A stretch of 64,000 nucleotides of DNA from Gordonia sp. SL306 (GTDB lineage: Bacteria; Actinomycetota; Actinomycetes; Mycobacteriales; Mycobacteriaceae): contig NZ_CP113063.1 of NCBI RefSeq assembly GCF_026625785.1, positions 3,348,001 through 3,412,000 on the forward strand, read 5' to 3'. The translations under genes were made by a program, and so were the position numbers. This document shows positions 45,363-54,407 of the stretch, piece after piece (the first letter of the stretch is position 1; each line of letters opens with the position of its first letter). A model generated the notes under the pieces. It was not told the origin of the DNA. It worked only from the letters and a program-made list of their open reading frames with translations, and made no database searches.

Positions 45363-46124
45363 TTGTCCACCGATCGTGTGCTCGCCGGTGATCTGGCCAC
45401 CGCCGCGGGAGAACTGCTCCTCGAGATCCGTGCCGCCAGCGGGCTCTCCGGAAAGGAACTCGGCAAGGCGGGCGATCTCCGGTCCGACGAGTTCATCCTG
45501 GCGCGACTGGCGGCCGAGCGGCCGGATGACGCGGTGCTATCCGAGGAATCAGCCGACGACAAGCAGAGATTGACCGCGCCGCGGGTCTGGATCGTCGATC
45601 CGGTCGACGGCACGAGGGAATACGGCACCGAAGGTCGCACCGACTGGGCAGTACACGTCGCGCTGTGGTCGGCGACCGACGGGCTGATCGCGGGTGCGGT
45701 GGCACTCCCGGCTCTCGGCGTCACCTATCTCGACGACACCGAACCGGTGACTCCGACCGGCGGACTCGCGGCCGTGCCTGCGGGGGATCGGCCGCGGGTG
45801 GTGGTGAGCGCTTCTCGTCCGCCCGCCTTCTCTGCGCCGGTCGCCGACGCCATCGGCGGCGAGGTGCTGGCGATGGGGTCTGCCGGTGCCAAGGCCATGG
45901 CGGTCGTCCGGGGCGAGGCCGACGCCTACGTGCATGCGGGCGGCCAATACGAGTGGGATTCGGCGGCACCCGTTGCGGTGGCCCAGGCGAAAGGCCTGTG
46001 GTGCGGCCGAATCGACGGCTCGGACCTCGTCTACAACCGCGACGACACCTACCTGCCCGACCTGGTGATCTGCCGTCCGGAACTGAGGGACGTGATCATC
46101 GGGATCACCTCCGCCGACGCCTGA
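45363..46124 (+). CDS. cysQ: 3'(2'),5'-bisphosphate nucleotidase CysQ
   Basis: 253-aa inositol-monophosphatase-like enzyme dephosphorylating PAP, the by-product of sulfotransfer. TTG at 45363 with AGGAG overlapping the cysNC stop, spacing about 6. Metal motifs: SEES around residue 60-63 and DPVDGT at 79-84; C-terminal motif GGQYEWDSAAPVAVAQAKG (WDxAA). Completes a PAPS-cycle operon. It ends 3 bp from the convergent reductase gene. Confidence 0.93.
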   Translation: MSTDRVLAGDLATAAGELLLEIRAASGLSGKELGKAGDLRSDEFILARLAAERPDDAVLSEESADDKQRLTAPRVWIVDPVDGTREYGTEGRTDWAVHVALWSATDGLIAGAVALPALGVTYLDDTEPVTPTGGLAAVPAGDRPRVVVSASRPPAFSAPVADAIGGEVLAMGSAGAKAMAVVRGEADAYVHAGGQYEWDSAAPVAVAQAKGLWCGRIDGSDLVYNRDDTYLPDLVICRPELRDVIIGITSADA

Positions 46125-46127
46125 GCC

Positions 46128-46610
46128 TCACCTCTGGGAGTCGACGAGGACCTGCGCGATCGCCTCGAGACCTCGCTGGTCGGCGAGGCCGAAACGATCG
46201 GGGACCGGGCTGTCGAGATCGAACACCCCGATCAGTTCCGTCCCGATCAGCGGTATCACCAGCTCAGAGCGACTGGCCGCATCACAGGCGATGTGGTCGG
46301 GGACCGCGTGGACGTCGGCGACGCGTTGCGTGGTGCGCGTTCGTGCCGCGGCCCCGCACACGCCGCGATCGAGCGGGATGCGCACACATGCCGGCCGACC
46401 CTGGAACGGGCCGACGACGAGTTCGCTGCCGTCGTAGAAATAAAAACCCGCCCAGTTGAGATCGGGGAGCGAATGGAACACCAGCGCCGACAGATTGGCG
46501 GCATTCGCGACCAGGTCGGACTCGTCGGCGACCAACGCGCGGGCTGCCTCGACGAGTTCGTCGTATCGCGCGTCGACCGACCCCGTCGGCGCAGGGATCT
46601 CGAAGCTCAT
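46128..46610 (-). CDS. Free methionine-R-sulfoxide reductase (GAF-domain fRMsr)
   Basis: 160-aa single GAF domain. The three family cysteines are present with standard spacing: Cys75 (RPACVRIP), Cys85 (RGVCGAAA) and Cys109 (HIACDAASRSELVIPL). The enzyme repairs free Met-R-sulfoxide. ATG at 46610; an in-frame start at 46715 is not supported. It lies 67 bp downstream of the Mas gene of mce operon 2, same strand, so may be read through from it. Confidence 0.93.
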   Translation of the reverse strand: MSFEIPAPTGSVDARYDELVEAARALVADESDLVANAANLSALVFHSLPDLNWAGFYFYDGSELVVGPFQGRPACVRIPLDRGVCGAAARTRTTQRVADVHAVPDHIACDAASRSELVIPLIGTELIGVFDLDSPVPDRFGLADQRGLEAIAQVLVDSQR

Positions 46611-46677
46611 GAACTCAGCGTAGACAGCCGCACGCGCACGTCGACCGTTACACCCATGCAGGGTCAGTCGCGGATGA

Positions 46678-47463
46678 TCACGGCAGGTCGACCTTGGACG
46701 CGAGCCATCGGTCACCGATCTTGTCCATCGTCATCACCACACGGCTGCGGTCGATCCGCGGCTCGGGAGTGGATGCATTGCGCACCGTCTGGTCGATGAA
46801 GAGGAGCACCACCACCTTGTCGGTGGTCGCCGACTGGATGCCGGATGCGATGACCTTTCCTTGCGCGTCGGCCTTGTTGTCGACGAGCAGCTGACGCAAC
46901 TGCGCGCTCGACTTCGCGTACATGTCCTTGAACCCGCCGGTGGCGCCGCCGAGGACGGTTGCGAAATCCTTGTCGACGCTGTCGGCGCTGACGCTGGTCA
47001 GGGAGACGGCGTACTGCTCGGCGACCGACTTCGCGGCCGTGGCGGCGCTGTCGACGTCGCGTGCCTGCTTCCATTCCATGCCGAACCAACCGGCAAGTAC
47101 CACACCGACGATGGCGACCAGAGTGACGACGGCGGCGACGACCCGCCGGGTTCGGCGCCCGGTGAGGGCCGCCCGGAGCCGCGCACGACGCGTCGGGGAT
47201 GCAGTGGGTTCTTCCTCGTGATCGGCGGCGGCCGCCTCGTCGCCTGCGGTGACCTCCGGCGGATCGGAGCTGACCTGTGCCGGATCGGCCGCGACGGCGT
47301 CGTCGTCGGACAGTGGTGTGGTCGCGGGGTCGCTCGGCGACTCGGGGGACTTCTCGCGGCGCACCGAGGGCGCCGCGCCGGCTATCCGCTTGGCCGTGGA
47401 TCGTGCGGACGGCGGACGCACGGACGAGGACTTGTTCGGTGCCTTGGTCGTCATGGAGTTCAC
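46678..47463 (-). CDS. Mce-associated (Mas) membrane protein, operon 2
   Basis: 261-aa protein at the end of mce operon 2, 29 bp after mceF. GTG at 47463 chosen for AAAGGA five bases upstream (ATG at 47454 also possible). Cytosolic basic/acidic N-terminus to about residue 100, transmembrane helix VVAAVVTLVAIVGVVLAGWFG, then an exported Mas domain (SAATAAKSVAEQYAVSLTS ... TMDKIGDRWLASKVDLP). Unlike operon 1, here the mas gene is co-directional and probably co-transcribed. Confidence 0.86.
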   Translation of the reverse strand: MNSMTTKAPNKSSSVRPPSARSTAKRIAGAAPSVRREKSPESPSDPATTPLSDDDAVAADPAQVSSDPPEVTAGDEAAAADHEEEPTASPTRRARLRAALTGRRTRRVVAAVVTLVAIVGVVLAGWFGMEWKQARDVDSAATAAKSVAEQYAVSLTSVSADSVDKDFATVLGGATGGFKDMYAKSSAQLRQLLVDNKADAQGKVIASGIQSATTDKVVVLLFIDQTVRNASTPEPRIDRSRVVMTMDKIGDRWLASKVDLP

Positions 47464-47492
47464 GATTGTCCTTTCGATCGATCTTCCGGTTG

Positions 47493-48806
47493 TCAGGGTT
47501 TGGACGGCAATGCGGGCCCGGCGAAGGGCAGTGGAATCGACTGCGGCCCAGTCGGTGAGGGGCTCGATCGGGCGTCGGGCGCGGCGCCGGGTGGTGGGCC
47601 TGCGGTGTCGTCGCCCGGCGGTCGGGGGGCATTGCGGGCACCCCGGATCAGCACCGACGGGTCGGGGTTGTTGCAGTAGGTGTACAGATAGGGTTCCGGG
47701 TGATCGGGTTGTGACGGTGGCAGGCGCGGCAGCCCGTAATCGCACGTGTTGCGCGGATAGATGTTCACCGCGGCCCAGATGCCGCCGTCTCGCATGGTGG
47801 TGCTCAGTGCGCCGAGAGTGGATCCGTCCCGATCCTTGGGGAAGAAGAATTCGTTGAGAGCGGGGATGTGCACGTAGGCCATCTGTGTCACGGTTGCGAG
47901 ATTGCCCAGCAGCTGCACCATCGTGGGCGCGTTGTCGGCGATGATCGCATCGGTGGCCCGCAGTGCTGCGGGAGTGCGTCTCAGCAGCGTCCGGTAGCCG
48001 TTCTGCTTGCGCGCGGCGCCCGCCATCAGATGGCTGAGATCCTCGGACGTCTCGGTGAGGGCCGGTGCTCCCTGGCCCAGGGTGGTCAGCACGGTGCGGC
48101 TCGTCTTCAACAGACTCACCGTCTGCGGCAGAACGGAATCGAGGGTGGAGATCAGGAACGTCCCGCCGTCGATGATGTCGGCGAGCCTTTCCGAACCCTG
48201 CGACGAGACGCCGAGTTCATGCGTGATGGTCCGCAGTTTCTCCGGGTCGATCTGCTCGAGTGTGCCGCTGAGGTCGTCGAGGACATTCGCGAGCGGGACC
48301 GGGGTGGTGGTCTGGTCCGCCGAGATCACCGTTCCGTCGTCGAGGAACGGCCCCGACGACGTGGTGGGACGGAAGTCGAGATACTGTTCGCCCGCCAGCG
48401 ACAGGCCGGCCACGCGGACCTCGCCCCGCACCGGGATCTGGACGCTCGAGTCGATCTCGGCCTGCGCGACGACACCGTCGCGGGTGAGGTCCACCTGCCG
48501 CACCCGGCCGACCGGAACGCCGCGGAGTGTGACGTTCTGGCCGGCGAGCAGGCCGCCGGATTCCTTGAGCTGCACGCGGACCACGATCGGAGAAGCTGCG
48601 GGCGAGCTGTGGAAGACGCCGAACACGAGATATCCGATGCCCAGGACGAGCACGACGAACAGCCCGATTGCGGACAACCCGAGCCGATGCCTGCGCCCCC
48701 GTCGGGTGGCCGACACGATGCCGCGTGCCGGGACCTCCAGGAAGCCGGTACGGAAGGCCGAGGCGCCGGACGTCGCGAACGAACGGCCATCGGTTGTCGA
48801 CGTCAT
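47493..48806 (-). CDS. mceF: MceF-family subunit, operon 2
   Basis: 437-aa MCE protein. A 40-residue cytosolic N-terminus with basic RRGRRHR is followed by an anchor (LSAIGLFVVLVLGIGYLVFGVF), the MCE domain (GGLLAGQNVTLRGVPVGRV) and helices. The C-terminus has Cys residues (NTCDYGLP, YTYCNNPD) and a Pro-rich tail. ATG at 48806 overlaps the mceE stop by 4 bp. Confidence 0.92.
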   Translation of the reverse strand: MTSTTDGRSFATSGASAFRTGFLEVPARGIVSATRRGRRHRLGLSAIGLFVVLVLGIGYLVFGVFHSSPAASPIVVRVQLKESGGLLAGQNVTLRGVPVGRVRQVDLTRDGVVAQAEIDSSVQIPVRGEVRVAGLSLAGEQYLDFRPTTSSGPFLDDGTVISADQTTTPVPLANVLDDLSGTLEQIDPEKLRTITHELGVSSQGSERLADIIDGGTFLISTLDSVLPQTVSLLKTSRTVLTTLGQGAPALTETSEDLSHLMAGAARKQNGYRTLLRRTPAALRATDAIIADNAPTMVQLLGNLATVTQMAYVHIPALNEFFFPKDRDGSTLGALSTTMRDGGIWAAVNIYPRNTCDYGLPRLPPSQPDHPEPYLYTYCNNPDPSVLIRGARNAPRPPGDDTAGPPPGAAPDARSSPSPTGPQSIPLPFAGPALPSKP

Positions 48807-49906
48807 CGCGGCGGCTCCAGCTTCTTGCGCAGCTTCTCCAAGGTGTACGTGATGGTCCCGACGAAGTTCCCGACATCGGTGACGTCGGGTAGTCGGGCTC
48901 CCGGATCGGCGCGGTGCCGGGGGTCGGCCAGCGCGCCGACCGACAGGTCCTGCAGGTCGGCATTGACGTGAGCCGCCGTGGAATTCGTGATCTTGATGAC
49001 CGGAGCGAGCAACGAGTTCATCTTGGTCAGGTCTGCCCCGGGTGCCGTCGCGGCGTCATTGAGTCCCTTCGAGAGGGTGTTGAGGTTGGCCACCAGATTC
49101 TGTGTCTTGCCGGTGGCGATCGACGGATAGCGCGACAGCTGGGTGCTGATCTGTCCGATCTGATCGACCAGGGTCAGGATCTGATCCGAGTTCGACGAGA
49201 TGACATCGAGCGCGGGTCCGGCGGCGGCGAGCGAATCGTTGACCGTCTTCTGCTGCGCCGACACGGTGGAGACCAGAGCGTCGGTCTGGCGCAGCGCATT
49301 ACGGATGTCGCCCGAGCGTGCGGACAACGCGGAGATCAACCGGGTCGATCGTGCGATCAGGTCCGACAATTGGTCACCACGATTGCCCACGGTTCGCCCC
49401 AGGCCGTTGACGATCTTGGTCAGGTCACGCAAGACGCCCCCGTTCACCAGCAGCGCCGAGGTGGAGAGGATCTCCTCGACGGTGGTCGCGGCGCCGGTGT
49501 CGTGCAGCGGGATCGTGTCACCGTCGCCGAGGTCGGCGGTGTCTGTGGTGAGCGGCTTCGGCGGCTGCAGGGCGACGAAGACGTCGCCGAGCGGAGTGGC
49601 CGAGCGCAGTTCGGCTCGGGTGCCCCGTGGCAGCTTCACCTCGTCCGCGACGTGCATGGTCACCACGGCGACGTAGTAGCGCACGGACATGCTCTGGACC
49701 GAACCCACATCCGCGCCATTGAGTTTGACCTTTGCCTCCTCGGGAAGGTTCAGCGCGTTCGCGAACTCGGCGCGCAACGTATAGGTCGCGCCCGATTCGG
49801 TTCCCTTCTTGGGCAACGGGAGGTCGGCGAGGCCGACGCCGCACCCGGCGAGCGTGCACATGCAGAGGGCCGCCACCAACAGTCGGACGATCGTCGAGTA
49901 CCTCAT
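48803..49906 (-). CDS. mceE: MceE-family lipoprotein subunit, operon 2
   Basis: 367-aa MCE lipoprotein. ATG at 49906 overlaps the mceD stop (ATGA); a much longer open frame upstream is a shadow of mceD. Signal MRYSTIVRLLVAALCMC with lipobox LAGC, lipidated Cys22. MCE domain about 40-120 (EEAKVKLNGADVGSVQSM); helical repeats follow. The lipobox confirms the E position of the operon. Confidence 0.94.
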   Translation of the reverse strand: MRYSTIVRLLVAALCMCTLAGCGVGLADLPLPKKGTESGATYTLRAEFANALNLPEEAKVKLNGADVGSVQSMSVRYYVAVVTMHVADEVKLPRGTRAELRSATPLGDVFVALQPPKPLTTDTADLGDGDTIPLHDTGAATTVEEILSTSALLVNGGVLRDLTKIVNGLGRTVGNRGDQLSDLIARSTRLISALSARSGDIRNALRQTDALVSTVSAQQKTVNDSLAAAGPALDVISSNSDQILTLVDQIGQISTQLSRYPSIATGKTQNLVANLNTLSKGLNDAATAPGADLTKMNSLLAPVIKITNSTAAHVNADLQDLSVGALADPRHRADPGARLPDVTDVGNFVGTITYTLEKLRKKLEPPR

Positions 49907-51006
49907 TGCGGCTTCCCCGCCATCGCTTCGAGCATCCCGTCCATGCCGAAGTCGGGCCCGAAGTCGCGCAACGTTCCCGTCGAACAACCGAGTTGACGCA
50001 TCCCGAGGACGTTGCAGACCTCCTTGACGAGTCGTCCGTCGAAGAAGACCTTCTCGAGCTGGGCGTGGACCCGGGCGATTCCGGCCTTCTGATCGATCGT
50101 GTTGTACGCGTTGTCCATCACCAGCGGCGCGACGTCGAGGAACTCCGACAACGATCTCCGGTAGTCCGCGAGGGCTCGCGTGACCGTGGTGGCGCCCGAG
50201 ACCGTGTCCGCGACATCCTTGCGACGCTGCTGCATCAGGTCGGTCGCCTCGCCGAGAACCGCGTTGATCTTGGCGCCGGTGGTGCCCCACCCGATGTTCT
50301 GGTCCGCGAACAGATCTGACATCTGTTGGACCGACGATCCGAACTCGCGGATGGTGGCATCGTTTCGGGCAGCGGTCGCGGAGAGCGACGACATGTCGTC
50401 GACGATGTCGGTGATCGCGTTGCGCGTCTGCTCCCCGTGATCGGAGCCCATCGCCAGCGCACGAGACAGCGAGCCGAGGGCCGACCGGATGTCCGGCCCG
50501 TTCCCCGACGTCATCGCCGCACTCACGTTCAGCAGGTCGGCGACCGGCCCGCCGCCGCGATTGTCGCCCTGCAGTTGGACCGACAGTTTGTCGGCCATGG
50601 CCAGCATCCGGTCGACCTCGACGGGGGTCCTGGTCCTGGTCAGGCCCAAGTGGGCATTGTCCTGCAACTGGGGACCGCCCTGATAGACGGGGGTGAGCTC
50701 GACATGCCGGTCGGTCAGTACCGACGTGGAGACCGTCACGGCGGACGCGTCGGCCGGAACCGGTGTGTCCGAACTGATGTCCATGGCCACGTCGACGAAC
50801 CCGGCATGCGGGGTGATCTTGGTGACCTTGCCGACCGGCATCCCGAGGACAGCGACCGCGTTGCCCTCGTAGAGCCCGGAGGCGTTGTCGAACTGCGCGA
50901 CGACGGAGATCGTGTGGTCGTCGTCGGTGCACGACCGGGCGACGCCGACGACCAGCAAGACCGCTACGGCGAGCAGTGCCACCTTGATGATTCGACCCCG
51001 GGTCAT
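49903..51006 (-). CDS. mceD: MceD-family subunit, operon 2
   Basis: 367-aa MCE protein, ATG at 51006 overlapping mceC by ATGA. Anchor IIKVALLAVAVLLVVGVA, MCE domain (SGLYEGNAVAVLGMPVGKV), helical region, and a C-terminal Cys pair (VCNVLGMRQLGCSTG). It is shorter than the operon 1 counterpart and lacks its long tail. Confidence 0.92.
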   Translation of the reverse strand: MTRGRIIKVALLAVAVLLVVGVARSCTDDDHTISVVAQFDNASGLYEGNAVAVLGMPVGKVTKITPHAGFVDVAMDISSDTPVPADASAVTVSTSVLTDRHVELTPVYQGGPQLQDNAHLGLTRTRTPVEVDRMLAMADKLSVQLQGDNRGGGPVADLLNVSAAMTSGNGPDIRSALGSLSRALAMGSDHGEQTRNAITDIVDDMSSLSATAARNDATIREFGSSVQQMSDLFADQNIGWGTTGAKINAVLGEATDLMQQRRKDVADTVSGATTVTRALADYRRSLSEFLDVAPLVMDNAYNTIDQKAGIARVHAQLEKVFFDGRLVKEVCNVLGMRQLGCSTGTLRDFGPDFGMDGMLEAMAGKPQ

Positions 51007-52052
51007 CGGCAGTCCTTGAAGTAGGGCGGGAGGTTGGCGAGGTTTGCCTGCTTGGAGATCGCGCACATCCACGAATCGATCAGCGGGCCCGTCAGGGAGG
51101 TGAAGTCTGTCTCGTTGCCGGTCCCGGTGACGTTCGCGAAGTTCCGCACGGGCACCGGAAGGATCTCGAGGGTGTTGCGCAGCAGCTTGTCGTTGCGCCG
51201 CAGGCTGTCCAGGAGGCCGTCGAGGTTGGTGACCAATTTGTCGAGACCCGACCGGTCGGCGACGACCACCTGGCGGAGCTGATTGGCCAGCACCGTTGTC
51301 GAGTTGAGGAGCCGATCGATCATCACCTGTCGGGTCAGTAACGCACGCAACAGATCACGTCCCTGCGTCATGAGCTGACCGAGACCGGACTCTTGCCTGC
51401 GGACGACTGCCGTGAGCTTCTGGGTGCTGGTCAGCAGGGAACCGATCTGCCCCCGACGATCGGCGAGGATCGTCGACAGGCTCTGGATGTTGGTGAGGAC
51501 CTGCGGGATCAGCTCGGGTGTGCCGTCGAGCTGCCGCGACAACGTGGTCATCGACGTCCCGATCTTCTCGGCATCGACCTGCTCGAAAGTCGTTGTCGCG
51601 TTTTGCATGACCTGTTGCAGGTCGTACGGGACAGCGGTGTGGGACAGGGGGATGAGATCGTCGGACAGCGAGCCGGGGCCGGCAGGTGAGATCTCGATGT
51701 ATCGGGAGCCGAGCAGAGTCGTCAGCTTGATCGATGCGCGTGTGTCCGATCCCAGGGGGACGTCGTCGCCCACCTCCATCGTCACGGTGACGAAGGTGTG
51801 GTCGAGCCGGGTGTCCTTGACCGTGCCGACCGGAACGCCTGCGACACTGACCGAATCGCCGGGCGTGAGGCCGGCGGCCTGGGCGAACTGGGCCCGGACC
51901 GAATGCTTGCCGACGCCGGCGGAGCCGATCTTGATCAGCCCGAGGGCGACCACCACGATGGCAACCAGCGCGACGGCGCCGATGATCACCTTGTTCCAGT
52001 TCTCGATGGGCCGGGACAACGAGTTGCGGACACGCTCGGTGAAGGATCTCAT
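51003..52052 (-). CDS. mceC: MceC-family subunit, operon 2
   Basis: 349-aa MCE protein, ATG at 52052, four bases after the mceB stop. Anchor VIIGAVALVAIVVVALGLI preceded by a cytosolic segment (SFTERVRNSLSRPIENWN), MCE domain (AGLTPGDSVSVAGVPVGTV), helices and two C-terminal Cys (SWMCAIS, YFKDCR). It lacks the Pro-rich tail seen in operon 1 mceC. Confidence 0.91.
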   Translation of the reverse strand: MRSFTERVRNSLSRPIENWNKVIIGAVALVAIVVVALGLIKIGSAGVGKHSVRAQFAQAAGLTPGDSVSVAGVPVGTVKDTRLDHTFVTVTMEVGDDVPLGSDTRASIKLTTLLGSRYIEISPAGPGSLSDDLIPLSHTAVPYDLQQVMQNATTTFEQVDAEKIGTSMTTLSRQLDGTPELIPQVLTNIQSLSTILADRRGQIGSLLTSTQKLTAVVRRQESGLGQLMTQGRDLLRALLTRQVMIDRLLNSTTVLANQLRQVVVADRSGLDKLVTNLDGLLDSLRRNDKLLRNTLEILPVPVRNFANVTGTGNETDFTSLTGPLIDSWMCAISKQANLANLPPYFKDCR

Positions 52053-52056
52053 CGTC

Positions 52057-53091
52057 TCACCTGCAGATCGGGGATTGTGTGACTTTGCCACCCGGCGTCG
52101 CGTGGGCGACGATCGACGGGATGACCGTGCTCAACGCGGGTACCAGGGTCACGTTGAAGTTGCACAGGTAGGTGTCGATGTACGCGCCCGCCTGTGTGGT
52201 CCGTGCCAGGCCTTTCAACAGCGGTGGCAGATTGAAACCGAGGTAGGCGAACTCGTCCTTGTTGGCGAGGAAGTGGCCGAGGAAACCGGGTTGGCGCGAG
52301 AGCATCTGCTGCGCCTCGGGTAACGCCCCACGGGCGAGCGTCGATGCGCGATCGGCGACCTGCGCGGTCTTGTCGAGCGAGCCGATGAATGAATCACGTT
52401 GTGCGGACATCTGTTCGAAGATCCGGCGAGAGCTGACGAGGACGGTGTCGATGTTGCTGCGCTGGGCCGCGAACGTCCCGACCACACGGGACAGGTTGGA
52501 GATGACGTCGCCGAGCACCTGATCGGGTCCGGCGACCGATTCGGCGAGGGACGACGTCTCGGCGACCAGGGTGGTGATCGATGACGAATCTCCCTGCAGG
52601 GCCCGGATCAACGCCTCGGTGACGTTGTCGACCTGCTTCGGATCGAGGACGCTGAACAAGGGCTCGAATCCGTTCAGCAATGCGGAGATGTCGAAGGAGG
52701 GCTCGGTGTGCGCGAGGGGGATCTCGCCGCCTTTCAGCGGCGTGGGGTGGGGAAACTCTCCGCGAGACAGGCCGACGTAGCGTTGCCCGACGATGTTCTG
52801 GTAGACGATCGAGGCCTTGGTGCTCCCGTCGACGACCTGATCGGAGTCGACTCGAAACGAGACGCGTGCCGCGGTCCCGTCAAGACCGACCGAGTCGACC
52901 CGTCCGACGCGGATCCCGGCCATGCGGACGTCATCGCCTGCCTTGAGTCCGGTGATGTCGGTGAACACCGCGCTGTAGCTCTTCGTGTCCTCCGAGACGT
53001 CACGTTGAAGGGTGACGTAGACCGTCGAGGTCAATGCCAGCGACACGAGGAGGAAGAGAATCAACCCGATGAGGGGCTTCCGGATGCTCAT
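52057..53091 (-). CDS. mceB: MceB-family subunit, operon 2
   Basis: 344-aa MCE protein, ATG at 53091 overlapping mceA by 4 bp. Anchor LIGLILFLLVSLALTSTVYV, MCE domain (TGLKAGDDVRMAGIRVGRVDSV), the MceB-typical EPLFSVLDPKQVDNVTEALIRALQGDS segment, and C-terminal Cys (YLCNFNVT, SPICR). Confidence 0.93.
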   Translation of the reverse strand: MSIRKPLIGLILFLLVSLALTSTVYVTLQRDVSEDTKSYSAVFTDITGLKAGDDVRMAGIRVGRVDSVGLDGTAARVSFRVDSDQVVDGSTKASIVYQNIVGQRYVGLSRGEFPHPTPLKGGEIPLAHTEPSFDISALLNGFEPLFSVLDPKQVDNVTEALIRALQGDSSSITTLVAETSSLAESVAGPDQVLGDVISNLSRVVGTFAAQRSNIDTVLVSSRRIFEQMSAQRDSFIGSLDKTAQVADRASTLARGALPEAQQMLSRQPGFLGHFLANKDEFAYLGFNLPPLLKGLARTTQAGAYIDTYLCNFNVTLVPALSTVIPSIVAHATPGGKVTQSPICR

Positions 53092-54407
53092 GGTGCACCC
53101 TTCTGGTTGTCGGGGGACACCGTGACGGATGCGCCGCGGGCGACGGGGCCGAGAATGAGTGTGTTGGCGCTGTTCGGGCCCCCGCCGACGAGCTTGCCGA
53201 GGGTCGCCTGTTCATCGGCGCTGCCGACCGAACCGACGTTGCCGCCCATGCCGGCCGTCTGGTATCCGGCGGTGACTCCCTTGCGTGCGTTGCCTTTCAG
53301 GACCGGGGGCGACACGCTGGTCGGGGCAGTTGAGCAGCTGGGGCCCTCCAGATTTCCGTATCGGGGGCAGTCCGCACGGGTGTAGAGCTTGTGGGGGGTG
53401 ATCTGGAAGAGGAACTTTCCCCTTCCGTTCGCCAGGCCCGCCGGCCAGAAATCTGAGAACCATTTGTCTGCGATGACGCCGATGTTCGTGACGATCGAGG
53501 TGAATCCGGAGCTGCCGTCGGCCACCACCGACACGACCGGGGCGGCCTGGCCGGTGATCCGGATGATCTGGGCGGTGTTGCGCTCCAATGCGGTGTTGAC
53601 CCGTGCCGTGGTGGTGATGCCGGAGCCGAGAAGGTCGGAGAGCGCACCGGATTCGCGCGCCACCGTTTGCATGGGTCCGACCGAGCTGTGCAGCGCGTCG
53701 AGGAGATCGGGTGCCGACTTCCGCAGACCCGTGACCGCGGAACTGAGCGACTTCAGGGTGGACGGCCCTCCATCCGGCCGGACCACGCGATCGAGCTCGT
53801 CGACGATGCGGTCGAGTTGTGCACCGGCCCGGGAGATGTCGGAACCCCGCCGATCGGTGGCGGTGGCCACCGCAGCGAGCATGCCGACCGTGCGGTCGCT
53901 CCCGGCGCGTGCGGTCGCCGAGACGATGGCGCGTAGCTTGGACAACGCCGTCTGGAATTGCACCGTCGAGGCATTGGTGTCCTGGGAGATCACGTCACCG
54001 GCTGCGATCGCCGGTGCGGAGCCGTTGTCGATCAGCTGCACCGACGACACCGCGAAGACGTTGCTCGGCACCACGCGAGCGGTCACCGTGCGAGGGATCT
54101 GCGGGGCACGGTCGGGTGCGATCGAGATGTCGACCGTGTTGTCCGGGCCCGCGATCGCCGGTGTCACCCCGGTGACCGTGCCGACGATGACACCTCGGTA
54201 CTTGACGTCGGAGTTCACCGGGAGGCCGTCGCCGACGTCGGCGAGCTGGGCGGTCACCGGTACTTTCGGGGTGAAGGTGCCACCCGACTTGAGTGCGATC
54301 GCCGCGAGAACGGCCACGATCACCGCGATGGCGATGATGCCGCTGATGAGCAGCTGCCGGTTCGATAGTCCGTGCGGTCCCGCGTCGTAGATGCTCGGTG
54401 AGTTCAT
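53088..54407 (-). CDS. mceA: MceA-family subunit, operon 2
   Basis: 439-aa MCE protein, ATG at 54407 overlapping yrbE B (ATGA). Anchor IIAIAVIVAVLAAIAL, MCE domain (DGLPVNSDVKYRGVIVGTVTGV) and helical domain. The long C-terminal tail is Gly/Ser/Val-rich with Cys pair (ADCPRYG, PSCSTAP), about 55 residues longer than operon 1 MceA. Sequence clearly differs from operon 1, so the two systems are not recent duplicates. Confidence 0.92.
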   Translation of the reverse strand: MNSPSIYDAGPHGLSNRQLLISGIIAIAVIVAVLAAIALKSGGTFTPKVPVTAQLADVGDGLPVNSDVKYRGVIVGTVTGVTPAIAGPDNTVDISIAPDRAPQIPRTVTARVVPSNVFAVSSVQLIDNGSAPAIAAGDVISQDTNASTVQFQTALSKLRAIVSATARAGSDRTVGMLAAVATATDRRGSDISRAGAQLDRIVDELDRVVRPDGGPSTLKSLSSAVTGLRKSAPDLLDALHSSVGPMQTVARESGALSDLLGSGITTTARVNTALERNTAQIIRITGQAAPVVSVVADGSSGFTSIVTNIGVIADKWFSDFWPAGLANGRGKFLFQITPHKLYTRADCPRYGNLEGPSCSTAPTSVSPPVLKGNARKGVTAGYQTAGMGGNVGSVGSADEQATLGKLVGGGPNSANTLILGPVARGASVTVSPDNQKGAP

